A stretch of DNA of 64,000 nucleotides from Nocardioides pini (GTDB lineage: Bacteria; Actinomycetota; Actinomycetes; Propionibacteriales; Nocardioidaceae), in assembly GCF_026712185.1 (NCBI RefSeq), contig NZ_JAPPUX010000001.1:372001-436000 (forward strand), in the 5' to 3' direction. The position numbers and the translations under genes were made by a program. Each line of letters starts with the position of its first letter. Within the stretch, counting starts at the first letter, position 1. Under the pieces are notes generated by a model. That model was not told where the DNA came from. It was given only the letters and a program-made list of their open reading frames with translations, and made no database searches. Shown here in pieces: positions 24,979 through 34,070 of the stretch.

Positions 24979-26235
24979 ATGAGTACGACGACTGCATCCC
25001 GCCGCGCGGGCAATCCGTGGCTGATGCTGGCCCTGGCCACCATCGGCTTCGCCGTGAACTTCTGGGCGTGGGCGCTGATCAGCCCGCTCGGGGCTCTCTA
25101 CCTGAAGCAGGGGGCGGACAGCCCCCTCGGGCTGCTCAGCCAGTCCGAGGTGGCGCTGATGGTCGCCGTGCCGGTGCTGGTGGGCTCGCTCGGCCGGATC
25201 ATCGTGGGCGCGCTCACCGACAGGTTCGGCGGCCGGGTGATGTTCCCGATCGTCTCCGGCGCGACGATCGTGCCGGTCCTCTTCCTGGCCTTCTTCGCGC
25301 TCGACTCCTACTCGCTCATGCTGTTCGGCGGGTTCTTCCTCGGCATCGCCGGCACTGCCTTCGCCGTCGGTGTCCCCTTCGTCAACGCCTGGTTCCCGCC
25401 CGAGAAACGAGGCCTGGCCGTCGGCATCTTCGGCGCGGGCATGGGTGGCACCGCGATCAGCGCCCTGACCACCGTCCCGCTGTCGGAGGACCTCGGTCGG
25501 ACCGCCCCCTTCCTGATCACCGCGGCGGTCCTCGCGGTCTACGCCGTGGTGGCCTGGCTGGTGATGCGGGACGCACCCGGCCGCGTCGCACCGACGACCA
25601 GCCTCGCCACCCGTCTCGCCGCCAACGCCCGCCTGCCGATCACGTGGCAGGCCTGCGTGCTCTACGCGGTCGCGTTCGGCGGCTACGTCGCGTTCTCGGT
25701 CTTCCTGCCGACCTACCTGAAGACCGCCCACGGCCTCGAGCCGGCGGATGCGGCGAACCGGATGGCCGGGTTCGTCGTCGTGGCGGTCGTGATGCGGCCG
25801 ATCGGCGGGTGGCTGTCGGACCAGCTGGGGTCGATCCCCGTGCTGGCCACGGCGTTCGGCACGGTCGCCGCGTGCGCTGCGATCGCCGCGCAGAACCCCC
25901 CGGTGACCTCGGCCGACGGCAGCAACCTCACGCTCGGCACCGGCGCCTTCCTGGTCATGGCCGCGGCGCTCGGAGCGGGGTCGGGGGCGACGTTCGCGCT
26001 GATCGCCCACAGCACGGAGCCTGCCCGGGTGGGCGGCGTGACCGGCCTGGTGGGCGCCGCCGGTGGGCTCGGCGGCTTCGTGCCGCCGCTGCTCATGGGG
26101 TGGCTCTACGGACAGACGGAGTCCTACGGCATCGGTCTCTGGCTGCTCGCCGTCACGGCGGCGCTCACCCTGGCGCTGACCCTGCTCGTCGTACGACGCA
26201 CCGCGGCCGCGTCGGCCGCAACGGTCGCGGCCTGA
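24979..26235 (+). CDS. narK: nitrate/nitrite transporter, NarK-type MFS
   Basis: A 418-residue MFS transporter with 12 predicted helices, matching NarK/NarU antiporters that bring in nitrate and export nitrite. Useful marks are IGFAVNFWAWALISPLGALY in helix 1, GALTDRFGGRVMFP after helix 2, NAWFPPEKRGLAVGIFGAGMGGTA around helix 5 (the nitrate signature region), and ALGAGSGATFALIAHSTEP, the second signature, near helix 11. It precedes narGHJI by 49 bp with no terminator, so it is probably co-transcribed. CCAGGAG gives a ribosome-binding site for ATG 24979. Confidence 0.92.
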   Translation: MSTTTASRRAGNPWLMLALATIGFAVNFWAWALISPLGALYLKQGADSPLGLLSQSEVALMVAVPVLVGSLGRIIVGALTDRFGGRVMFPIVSGATIVPVLFLAFFALDSYSLMLFGGFFLGIAGTAFAVGVPFVNAWFPPEKRGLAVGIFGAGMGGTAISALTTVPLSEDLGRTAPFLITAAVLAVYAVVAWLVMRDAPGRVAPTTSLATRLAANARLPITWQACVLYAVAFGGYVAFSVFLPTYLKTAHGLEPADAANRMAGFVVVAVVMRPIGGWLSDQLGSIPVLATAFGTVAACAAIAAQNPPVTSADGSNLTLGTGAFLVMAAALGAGSGATFALIAHSTEPARVGGVTGLVGAAGGLGGFVPPLLMGWLYGQTESYGIGLWLLAVTAALTLALTLLVVRRTAAASAATVAA

Positions 26236-26284
26236 CCCGACCGACCTCTCGACCCCGATCTCCCCACCGAAAGGGCGCCACGTC

Positions 26285-29200
26285 GTGACCGACCTCGAGA
26301 ACCCGTTGCAGAAGGCCCTGATCGGCGGTCGCCGCTTCTTCACCAAGGCGGAGGTGAGTGACGACGCCCGCACGCTGCACAAGCGCGGGGGGCGCGAGGG
26401 CGACGTGTTCTACCGCGATCGCTGGAGCCACGACAAGGTGGTGCGGTCGACGCACGGCGTCAACTGCACCGGGTCGTGCTCGTGGAAGGTCTACGTCAAG
26501 GACGGCATCATCACCTGGGAGGCGCAGCAGACCGACTACCCGAGCGCCGGGCCCGACCGTCCGGAGTACGAGCCCCGCGGCTGCCCGCGTGGCGCGGCGT
26601 TCAGCTGGTACACCTACAGCCCGACGCGGGTGCGCTACCCCTACGTCAGGGGAGTGCTGCTCGAGATGTTCCGGGCGGCCAAGCAGCAGCACGGCGACCC
26701 GGTGGTCGCGTGGGGCTCGATCGTCCAGGACGAGGAGAAGGCGCGGGCCTACAAGAGGGCGCGCGGCAAGGGCGGGCTCGTGCGCGCGTCGTGGGACGAG
26801 GTGGCCGAGATCGTGGCGGCGGCGCACGTCTACACCGTCAAGCGGTGGGGTCCGGACCGGATCGCGGGCTTCTCGCCGATCCCGGCCATGTCGCCGGTGT
26901 CGTACGCCTCCGGGGCCCGCTTCCTGGAGCTCATCGGCGCCCCGATGCTGTCGTTCTACGACTGGTACGCCGACCTGCCCAACGCGTCGCCGCAGATGTT
27001 CGGCGACCAGACCGACGTGCCCGAGTCCGGCGACTGGTGGGACGCCGGCTACCTGATGATGTGGGGCTCCAACGTCCCGGTGACCCGCACTCCGGACGCG
27101 CACTGGATGACGGAGGCGCGCTACCGCGGGCAGAAGGTCGTGGCCGTGGCGCCGGACTACGCCGAGAGCGTGAAGTTCGCCGACGAGTGGGTGAGTCCCG
27201 CACCCGGCACCGACGGCGCGCTCGCGATGGCCATGGGTCACGTCGTGCTGAAGGAGTTCTTCGCCGACGCCACCACGCCGTTCTTCGAGGACTACACCAA
27301 GCAGTTCACCGACCTGCCGCACCTCGTCTGCCTCGAACCCGCGGCCGACGGGGGCCTCCGTCCCGGCAAGTTCCTCGTCGAGGGCGACCTGGGTGGCACG
27401 AGCGAGAACGCGATGTGGAAGCCCGCCGTCATCGACGCCGGCACGGGCGAGGTGCGGATCCCGCACGGCTCCATCGGCGACCGCTTCGGGGAGGAGGGCG
27501 TCGGGCGGTGGAACCTCGAGCTCGGCGACATCGACCCGGCCCTGAGCATGTACCGCGACCACCAGGGCGGCACCCGCGAGGTCGTCGAAGTGGAGCTGCC
27601 GCGCTTCGACGCCGCCGACGGCAAGGTCGTGCACGAGCGGCGCGGGGTCCCGGTGGCGCGCGTCGGGGAGCGCGTGGTCACCACGGTGCTGGACCTGCTG
27701 CTCGCCCAGTACGGCGTCGCCCGTCCGGGCCTGCCCGGCGTGTGGCCGCGGGTGAGCGACGCGGACCCGCACGGCTACGACGACCCGGCGGTGCCGGCCA
27801 CCCCGGCCTGGCAGGAGCAGCACACCGGCGTCCCGGCCGCCCAGGTGGTGCGGCTCGCCCGCGAGTGGGCCCACAACTCGATCGACACCGAGGGCCGCGG
27901 CATGATCCTCCTCGGGGCGGGCGTCAACCACTGGTTCCACTCCGACCAGATCTACCGCGCCATCCTGCTGCTCACCACGATCACCGGCACCCAGGGCCGC
28001 AACGGCGGCGGGTGGGCGCACTACGTCGGGCAGGAGAAGATCCGCCCGATCATGGGCTTCCAGCACATGGCCTTCGCGCTCGACTGGCACCGCCCGCCGC
28101 GCCACATGAACCAGACCGCCTACTGGTACGTGAACACCTCGCAGTACCGCTACGACACCTTCACAGCCGACGACCTCGACTCCGGCACGGGGATCTTCGC
28201 GGGGAGGTCGGTGATGGACCTGCTGGCTCAGTCAGTCCGGCTGGGGTGGTCACCGTCGTACCCGACCTTCGACCGCAGCAGCCTGCAGCTGGCCGACGAC
28301 GCCGAGGCGGCCGGCGTGGAGGTGCCGGCGTACGTCGCCGCGGAGCTGAAGGCGGGTCGGCTGAGGTTCGCGGTCGAAGACCCCGAGCACGAGGACAACC
28401 ACCCGCGGGTGCTGTCACTGTGGCGCTCCAACCTCCTCGGCTCCTCGGCGAAGGGCAACGAGTACTTCCTGCGCCACCTGCTCGGCACCGACTCGGCCGC
28501 CACGGCCGTGGAGGCGCCGCCGGACCAGCGGCCGAAGGACGTGGTGTGGGCGGACAAGGCGGCCGAGGGTCGGCTCGACCTGCTGATGACGATCGACTTC
28601 CGGATGACGTCGTCGACGATCTTCAGCGACGTCGTGCTGCCCGCCGCGACCTGGTACGAGAAGCACGACCTCTCGACCACCGACATGCACCCGTTCGTCC
28701 ACTCGTTCAACCCCGCCATCGCGCCGCCGTGGCAGACGAAGTCGGACTGGGACACGTGGAAGGTCATCGCGAAGCGGTTCTCCGAGCTCGCGGTCGACCA
28801 CCTCGGCACCCGTAGGGACGTGGTCGCCAAGCCGCTGTGGCACGACACCCCGGAGGCGATGGCCACCGAGCACGGGGTGGTGAAGGACTGGAGGACCGGC
28901 GAGGTCGAGCCGGTGCCCGGGAAGACGATGCCGGTGATCGCGGTCGCCGAGCGGGACTACACCGCGGTCTACGAGAAGATGACCTCGATCGGCCCGCTCA
29001 TGGAGACGGCGGGGATGCTCACCAAGGGCGTCGCCTACGACGTGAAGCGCGAGATCGACATCCTGCGTCACCGCAACGGCGTGACCCACGGCGGCGCGGG
29101 GGACGGTCAACCCAGGGTCGAGACCGACGTGCAGATGGCCGACGCGATCCTGCACCTCGCCGGCGTGTCCAACGGCCACCTCGCGACGCAGGGCTTCCGC

Positions 29201-29986
29201 TTCCTCGAGAAGCGCACCGGTACCCGGCTGGCCGACCTGGCCGCCGAGCACGAGGGCAAGCAGATCACCTTCGCCGACACGCAGGTGGCGCCCGTGCCGG
29301 TGATCACCTCGCCGGAGTGGTCCGGCTCGGAGTCGGGCGGGCGACGCTACAGCCCCTTCACGATCAACATCGAGCGCAAGAAGCCGTTCCACACCCTGAC
29401 CGGGCGCCAGCAGTTCTACGTCGACCACGACTGGTTCCTCGGGATGGGCGAGATGCTGCCGGTCTACCGGCCCCCGCTCAACATGACGGAGCTCTTCGGA
29501 GAGGCGCCGATCGGCGAGCAGAACGAGCTCGGCGTCTCGGTCCGCTACCTCACCCCCCACAACAAGTGGTCGATCCACTCGGAGTACCAGGACAACCTCT
29601 TCATGCTGTCGTTGTCGCGCGGCGGGCAGTCTGTCTGGATCTCCGACCGCGACGCCGCGAAGGTCGGGATCAAGGACAACGACTGGATCGAGATGGTCAA
29701 CCGCAACGGTGTCGTCGCGGCGCGGGCCATCGTCAGCCACCGGATGCCGGAGGGCACGGTCTACATGCACCACGCGCAGGACCGGCTGATCGACGTACCC
29801 CTGACCGAGCGAGACGGCAAGCGCGGCGGCATCCACAACAGCCTCACGCGCATCCTGCTCAAGCCCAACCACATCGTCGGTGGGTACGCGCAGCTGGCGT
29901 ACTTCTTCAACTACATCGGACCGATCGGCAACAACCGCGACGAGGTCACGATGATCCGCAAGCGCATCGCGAAGGTGGAGTACTGA
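26285..29986 (+). CDS. narG: respiratory nitrate reductase alpha subunit
   Basis: A 1233-residue molybdoenzyme that reduces nitrate to nitrite on the cytoplasmic face of the membrane. The FS0 cluster ligands are in HGVNCTGSCSWK (His-x3-Cys-x3-Cys) and PRGCPRGAAFSWY. The Mo-ligand Asp is in the conserved FYDWYADLPNASPQ. Further NarG marks are QTDVPESGDWWDAGYLMMWG and the MGD-binding GVNHWFHSDQIYR. There is no Tat signal, as expected for NarG. GTG 26285 follows GAAAGGG. The protein is full length compared with the family (about 1220-1250). Confidence 0.97.
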   Translation: MTDLENPLQKALIGGRRFFTKAEVSDDARTLHKRGGREGDVFYRDRWSHDKVVRSTHGVNCTGSCSWKVYVKDGIITWEAQQTDYPSAGPDRPEYEPRGCPRGAAFSWYTYSPTRVRYPYVRGVLLEMFRAAKQQHGDPVVAWGSIVQDEEKARAYKRARGKGGLVRASWDEVAEIVAAAHVYTVKRWGPDRIAGFSPIPAMSPVSYASGARFLELIGAPMLSFYDWYADLPNASPQMFGDQTDVPESGDWWDAGYLMMWGSNVPVTRTPDAHWMTEARYRGQKVVAVAPDYAESVKFADEWVSPAPGTDGALAMAMGHVVLKEFFADATTPFFEDYTKQFTDLPHLVCLEPAADGGLRPGKFLVEGDLGGTSENAMWKPAVIDAGTGEVRIPHGSIGDRFGEEGVGRWNLELGDIDPALSMYRDHQGGTREVVEVELPRFDAADGKVVHERRGVPVARVGERVVTTVLDLLLAQYGVARPGLPGVWPRVSDADPHGYDDPAVPATPAWQEQHTGVPAAQVVRLAREWAHNSIDTEGRGMILLGAGVNHWFHSDQIYRAILLLTTITGTQGRNGGGWAHYVGQEKIRPIMGFQHMAFALDWHRPPRHMNQTAYWYVNTSQYRYDTFTADDLDSGTGIFAGRSVMDLLAQSVRLGWSPSYPTFDRSSLQLADDAEAAGVEVPAYVAAELKAGRLRFAVEDPEHEDNHPRVLSLWRSNLLGSSAKGNEYFLRHLLGTDSAATAVEAPPDQRPKDVVWADKAAEGRLDLLMTIDFRMTSSTIFSDVVLPAATWYEKHDLSTTDMHPFVHSFNPAIAPPWQTKSDWDTWKVIAKRFSELAVDHLGTRRDVVAKPLWHDTPEAMATEHGVVKDWRTGEVEPVPGKTMPVIAVAERDYTAVYEKMTSIGPLMETAGMLTKGVAYDVKREIDILRHRNGVTHGGAGDGQPRVETDVQMADAILHLAGVSNGHLATQGFRFLEKRTGTRLADLAAEHEGKQITFADTQVAPVPVITSPEWSGSESGGRRYSPFTINIERKKPFHTLTGRQQFYVDHDWFLGMGEMLPVYRPPLNMTELFGEAPIGEQNELGVSVRYLTPHNKWSIHSEYQDNLFMLSLSRGGQSVWISDRDAAKVGIKDNDWIEMVNRNGVVAARAIVSHRMPEGTVYMHHAQDRLIDVPLTERDGKRGGIHNSLTRILLKPNHIVGGYAQLAYFFNYIGPIGNNRDEVTMIRKRIAKVEY

Positions 29987-29987
29987 C

Positions 29988-31643
29988 ATGCGCGTGATGG
30001 CCCAGATGGCGATGGTGATGAACCTCGACAAGTGCATCGGGTGCCACACCTGCTCGGTGACCTGCAAGCAGGCCTGGACCAACCGGACCGGCACGGAGTA
30101 CGTCTGGTTCAACAACGTCGAGACCCGCCCCGGCCTCGGCTACCCGAGGACCTACGAGGACCAGGAGGAGTGGCAGGGAGGGTGGGTCCGCAAGCCCAAT
30201 GGCCGCCTCGAGCTCCGGGCCGGCGGCCGGTGGAGGAAGCTGCTCACGATCTTCTCCAACCCCAAGCTGCCGTCGATCGACGACTACTACGAGCCGTGGA
30301 CCTACGACTACGAGACGCTGACCAGCTCGCCGCAGACCGACACCTTCCCCGTCGCGCGACCCAAGAGCCTCATCTCCGGCAAGGACATGAATGTCGAGTG
30401 GTCGGCCAACTGGGACGACGACCTCGGCGGCTCGCACGAGCACGCGGCCCGCGACGTGATGCTCCAGGGCATCGAGGACAAGGTGCGGCTCGAGTTCGAG
30501 CAGACGTTCATGTTCTACCTCCCCCGCATCTGCGAGCACTGCCTCAACCCCTCGTGCGCGGCGTCGTGCCCCAGCGGCGCGATCTACAAGCGCGAGGAGG
30601 ACGGCATCGTGCTCGTCGACCAGGACCGCTGCCGCGGCTGGCGGATGTGCGTCTCGGGCTGCCCCTACAAGAAGGTCTACTTCAACCACAAGACCGGGAA
30701 GGCCGAGAAGTGCACCTTCTGCTACCCCCGGGTCGAGGTCGGCATCCCGACCGTCTGCTCGGAGACGTGCGTGGGCCGGCTGCGCTACATCGGCCTGGTG
30801 CTCTACGACGCCGACAAGGTGCTCGAGGCAGCGAGCATCGAGGACGAGCACGCGCTCTACGACGCCCAGCGCGCCTGCTTCCTCGACCCCCACGACCCCG
30901 CCGTCCAGCGGGCCGCGGAGCAGGCCGGGATCCCGGGCGACTGGATCGAGGCGGCGCAACGGTCGCCGGTCTGGGCGCTGATCAACACCTACGAGGTCGC
31001 GCTGCCGCTGCACCCGGAGTACCGCACGATGCCGATGGTCTGGTACATCCCGCCGCTGTCGCCGGTCGTCGACGTCGTGCGCGACACCGGCGAGGACGCG
31101 GAGGACCGGGGCAACCTCTTCGCTGCCATCGACACGCTGCGCATCCCGGTGGAGTACCTCGCCAACCTCTTCACCGCCGGTGACACCGCACCCGTCGACC
31201 GCGTCCTGAAGAAGCTCGCCGCGATGCGGTCCTACATGCGCGACATCAACCTGGGTCGCGACCCCGACGAGTCGATCCCCGCCGCGGTCGGGATGACGGG
31301 CGAGCAGATGTACGACATGTTCCGGCTGCTCGCGATCGCGAAGTACGCCGAGCGCTACGTCATCCCGGCAGCCCACGCCGAACAGGCGCACGCGCTGGAG
31401 GAGCTCGCCACGGACTGCCCGGTGAGCGACTACGGCGGCGGGCAGCAGGACCTCTTCGGCGAGGGCTCGGGCTACCCGACGCCGGTCGCGGTGGAGAACT
31501 TCCGGATGCTCCAGGACCGCCAGACCTCCGACTCGCTCGCGGCGCCGGACGACAAGGCCTCCCGGGTCAACCTCTTGAACTGGGACGGCAAGGGGACGCC
31601 CGACGGGCTCTTCCCGCCGCGCGACGACGGAGCGGGCTCGTGA
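29988..31643 (+). CDS. narH: respiratory nitrate reductase beta subunit
   Basis: A 551-residue Fe-S subunit carrying electrons from NarI to NarG. Four cluster motifs are visible: CIGCHTCSVTCKQAW near residue 16, CEHCLNPSCAASCPSGA near 180, CRGWRMCVSGCP near 213 and CTFCYPRVEVGIPTVCSETC near 240. Trp in place of the second Cys in CRGW is the normal NarH substitution that makes a [3Fe-4S] cluster. It starts 1 bp after the narG stop and its own stop overlaps the narJ GTG (GTGA). Confidence 0.97.
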   Translation: MRVMAQMAMVMNLDKCIGCHTCSVTCKQAWTNRTGTEYVWFNNVETRPGLGYPRTYEDQEEWQGGWVRKPNGRLELRAGGRWRKLLTIFSNPKLPSIDDYYEPWTYDYETLTSSPQTDTFPVARPKSLISGKDMNVEWSANWDDDLGGSHEHAARDVMLQGIEDKVRLEFEQTFMFYLPRICEHCLNPSCAASCPSGAIYKREEDGIVLVDQDRCRGWRMCVSGCPYKKVYFNHKTGKAEKCTFCYPRVEVGIPTVCSETCVGRLRYIGLVLYDADKVLEAASIEDEHALYDAQRACFLDPHDPAVQRAAEQAGIPGDWIEAAQRSPVWALINTYEVALPLHPEYRTMPMVWYIPPLSPVVDVVRDTGEDAEDRGNLFAAIDTLRIPVEYLANLFTAGDTAPVDRVLKKLAAMRSYMRDINLGRDPDESIPAAVGMTGEQMYDMFRLLAIAKYAERYVIPAAHAEQAHALEELATDCPVSDYGGGQQDLFGEGSGYPTPVAVENFRMLQDRQTSDSLAAPDDKASRVNLLNWDGKGTPDGLFPPRDDGAGS

Positions 31644-32344
31644 GGCTCCGCCGCCGCCCGACCCAGCCGGACCCGGAGGCACTGCGCACCTGGGCGGTCT
31701 GCTCAGCCCTGCTGGACTACCCGACCGAGGAGCTCGTGGCCTCGCTCGACGACCTCGCGGCGCTGGTGCCCGGTCACCCGCACCTCGTGCCGCTGCTCGA
31801 CCACGTGCGGCGCACACCGCTGGCGCTGCTCCAGCAGGACTACGTCGCCACCTTCGACCACACGCGGAAGTGCGCCCTCTACCTGACCTACTTCGCCTAC
31901 GGGGACACCCGCCGACGGGGAGCGGCGCTCGTGCGATTCAAGGACGCCTATCGTCGCGGCGGGGTCGTGTGGGACGACGACCTGGGCGAGCTGCCCGACC
32001 ACCTCTGCGCAGTGCTGCAGTTCGGTGCCACCGTCGATCCCGACATCGCCCGGTCGCTCCTGCTGGAGCACCGCGCCGGAGTGGAGATGCTGCGCCTCGC
32101 GCTCACGGGCTGGCGCAACGACGACGACACGATCGGGTCGCCGTGGGCCGCCGCGCTGGTGGCCCTGTGCGACACGCTGCCCGAGCTCGCCGGCGACGAG
32201 GCCGACGCCGTACGCCGTCTCGTCGAGCAGGGACCGCCCGCGGAGGAGGTCGGGCTCGCGGGCTACGCGGCCGACCCCGCGCTGGCGTCAGGCCCGGCCC
32301 TCATCTCGTCCGCCACCATCCCCGTAGGAGCGCCACGAGCATGA
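31640..32344 (+). CDS. narJ: nitrate reductase molybdenum cofactor assembly chaperone
   Basis: A 234-residue TorD-fold chaperone that keeps NarGH competent for cofactor insertion and membrane docking; it is not part of the final enzyme. The NarJ-type motifs are WAVCSALLDYPTEELVASLDDL, the central YVATFDHTRKCALYLTYFAYGDTRRRG, and DLGELPDHLCAVLQF. The C-terminus, from about residue 190, is Glu/Ala/Pro-rich. Its GTG start overlaps narH and its stop overlaps the narI ATG (ATGA). Confidence 0.94.
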   Translation: MRLRRRPTQPDPEALRTWAVCSALLDYPTEELVASLDDLAALVPGHPHLVPLLDHVRRTPLALLQQDYVATFDHTRKCALYLTYFAYGDTRRRGAALVRFKDAYRRGGVVWDDDLGELPDHLCAVLQFGATVDPDIARSLLLEHRAGVEMLRLALTGWRNDDDTIGSPWAAALVALCDTLPELAGDEADAVRRLVEQGPPAEEVGLAGYAADPALASGPALISSATIPVGAPRA

Positions 32345-33069
32345 ACGTCTTCCTCTGGGTCATCGTCCCCTACCTGTGCCTGGCCGTCTTCGTCGTCGGA
32401 CACGTGTGGCGCTACCGCTACGACAAGTTCGGCTGGACCACGCGGTCCTCGCAGCTCTACGAGGACCGCCTGTTGCGTCTCGGCTCGCCGCTGTTCCACT
32501 TCGGCATGCTCGGCGTGGTCGGCGGGCACGTGATCGGTCTCCTCGTCCCACGCTCGTGGACCGAGGCGGTCGGGATCGACGACCACCTCTACCACTACGT
32601 CGCCGTCGTCGGCGGCCTCGTCGCCGGGGTGATGGCGCTGGTGGGGATGGCGATCCTCGTCTACCGCCGGCGAACGGTGGGCCCCGTGTTCTCGGCCACC
32701 ACGCCGATGGACAAGGTGATGTACGCCTTCCTCGGCGCGGCGATCGTGCTGGGGATGTGGAACACGATCGCCGGGTCCATCTTCAGTCTGGGCGGCGAGT
32801 ACAACTACCGGGAGGGCGTCTCGGTCTGGTACCGCTCGTTCCTCGCCTTCCAGCCCGACGCCGACCTGATGGCCGACGCGCCCATCGGCTTCCAGCTCCA
32901 CGCACTCGTCGCGTTCGGTCTCTTCGCGCTGTGGCCCTTCACCCGGTTGGTCCACGTCTTCTCGGCGCCGATCGGGTACCTCACGCGCCCCTACATCGTC
33001 TACCGCTCGCGCGACGACCGGCCGCTGGGCAGCGCCTCCCCGCGCCGCGGCTGGGACCGCGTCGGCTGA
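32341..33069 (+). CDS. narI: respiratory nitrate reductase gamma subunit (cytochrome b)
   Basis: A 242-residue membrane cytochrome b that oxidises quinol and anchors NarGH. Five helices are predicted. Haem-ligand His pairs are visible in FHFGMLGVVGGHVIGLL (after helix 1) and in FQLHALVAFG and RLVHVFSAP (last two helices), matching the four His of NarI. The cytoplasmic end is basic (YRSRDDRPLGSASPRRGWDR). It is the last structural gene of narGHJI; ATG 32341 overlaps narJ. Confidence 0.96.
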   Translation: MNVFLWVIVPYLCLAVFVVGHVWRYRYDKFGWTTRSSQLYEDRLLRLGSPLFHFGMLGVVGGHVIGLLVPRSWTEAVGIDDHLYHYVAVVGGLVAGVMALVGMAILVYRRRTVGPVFSATTPMDKVMYAFLGAAIVLGMWNTIAGSIFSLGGEYNYREGVSVWYRSFLAFQPDADLMADAPIGFQLHALVAFGLFALWPFTRLVHVFSAPIGYLTRPYIVYRSRDDRPLGSASPRRGWDRVG

Positions 33070-33111
33070 CGGCCCCGCACACATCGCCCATCCACGACCC
33101 GAGGAGCACCC

Positions 33112-33444
33112 ATGCAGAAGACGTCCCTCACCCATCTCGCCGAGGGCCAGCTCGCAGCGGCTCGTGATGCGAGCAGCGGACGGTCCTCGGTCACGGTCTT
33201 CGGCGGTCGCGAGCACGACCTCCGGCAGACCCTCATCGCCCTGGCCGCGGGCCGGACGCTGGGCGAGCACCAGGCCCCGGGGGAGGCCACCCTCCAGGTC
33301 CTGGTCGGCACCGTGCGGCTCGCTGCCGGCGGGGAGACCTGGGAGGGCTCGGCCGGCGACCACCTGGTGATCCCGGCGCAGCGGCACGACCTCCACGCGG
33401 AGACGGACGCGGCCGTGCTCCTGACGGTGGCCACCCGCGCCTGA
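33112..33444 (+). CDS. small cupin-domain protein
   Basis: A 110-residue single-domain cupin. The beta-barrel motifs read TLGEHQAPGEATLQVLVGTVRL (motif 1 region) and GDHLVIPAQRHDLHAETDAAV (motif 2). One or two His and a Glu could bind a metal, though the motif 1 His/Glu set is incomplete. It begins 42 bp after narI, with GAGGAGC as ribosome-binding site and no terminator between, so it may be the last gene of the nar transcript. Similar cupins near nar genes have no established role. Confidence 0.75.
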   Translation: MQKTSLTHLAEGQLAAARDASSGRSSVTVFGGREHDLRQTLIALAAGRTLGEHQAPGEATLQVLVGTVRLAAGGETWEGSAGDHLVIPAQRHDLHAETDAAVLLTVATRA

Positions 33445-33448
33445 GCCC

Positions 33449-33454
33449 TACGGT
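33449..33454 (+). promoter_or_regulatory. -10 element TACGGT of the mocA-like gene
   Basis: TACGGT ends 6 nt before the ATG at 33461. The intervening GGGGTC could instead act as a weak ribosome-binding site. Confidence 0.42.
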
Positions 33455-33460
33455 GGGGTC

Positions 33461-34009
33461 ATGACCGTCGGACTGCTGCTCGCCGCAGGGGAGGGGAGCC
33501 GCTTCGGCGGGCCCAAGGCGCTCGCCCGCGACGACGACGGCACCTCGTGGCTGCTGCGGGCGGTGCAGGCCCTGCGCCCGTGCGAGGAGATCGTGGTCGT
33601 GCTGGGGGCCGAGGCCCGCCGGGCGTCCGCGCTGCTGCCGATGTCGGTCTCGCGGATCCGTGCCGAGGACTGGGCCGAGGGGATGGGCGCCTCCCTGCGT
33701 GCGGGCCTCGAGGCGCTCGCCCGCACCGATCATGACTCCGTGCTCGTCTCCCTGGTCGACCTCCCCGACGTCGACGCGGCCGTCGTGTCCCGGGTGCTCG
33801 ACGCCGTCCCCGGACGCCGCGGCGACCTCGCGCGGGCGGCGTACGAGGGTGTCCCGGGGCACCCCGTGCTCCTCGGGCGCGACCACTGGGCGGGCGTCGT
33901 GGCCTCCGCGACGGGCGACCGCGGAGCGCGGGACTACCTCGCCGCGCACGACGTCGTCCTCGTCGAGTGCGGCGACCTGGCGACCGGCGTCGACGTCGAC
34001 CAGCGCTGA
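33461..34009 (+). CDS. molybdenum cofactor nucleotidyltransferase, MocA/MobA-like
   Basis: A 182-residue NTP-transferase. The nucleotide-binding signature LLLAAGEGSRFGGPKAL is at residues 5-21. LVSLVDLPDVDAAVV supplies the metal-binding Asp, and GVPGHPVLLGRDHW is typical of MocA/CoxI-associated cytidylyltransferases. MocA adds CMP to molybdopterin for xanthine dehydrogenase/CO dehydrogenase-type enzymes. The form II CoxL operon lies 7 kb downstream and the moxR, VWA and xdhC maturation genes follow directly, which supports MocA over MobA. The message is probably leaderless. Confidence 0.82.
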   Translation: MTVGLLLAAGEGSRFGGPKALARDDDGTSWLLRAVQALRPCEEIVVVLGAEARRASALLPMSVSRIRAEDWAEGMGASLRAGLEALARTDHDSVLVSLVDLPDVDAAVVSRVLDAVPGRRGDLARAAYEGVPGHPVLLGRDHWAGVVASATGDRGARDYLAAHDVVLVECGDLATGVDVDQR

Positions 34010-34058
34010 CCAGCACCGCCGCGGCCACGGGCCAACTCCTCGCCAACGTGGTGGGTCG

Positions 34059-34064
34059 TAGCCT
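34059..34064 (+). promoter_or_regulatory. -10 element TAGCCT of the moxR-VWA-xdhC operon
   Basis: TAGCCT ends 6 nt before the ATG at 34071, predicting a leaderless transcript for the three-gene operon. Confidence 0.45.
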
Positions 34065-34070
34065 GACCAC

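Noticed and set aside
24916..26382. Upstream part of a 719-codon minus-strand frame
   Set aside because: It is antisense to narK. The real gene is the regulator from 24915 down, which has recognisable domains and a promoter.
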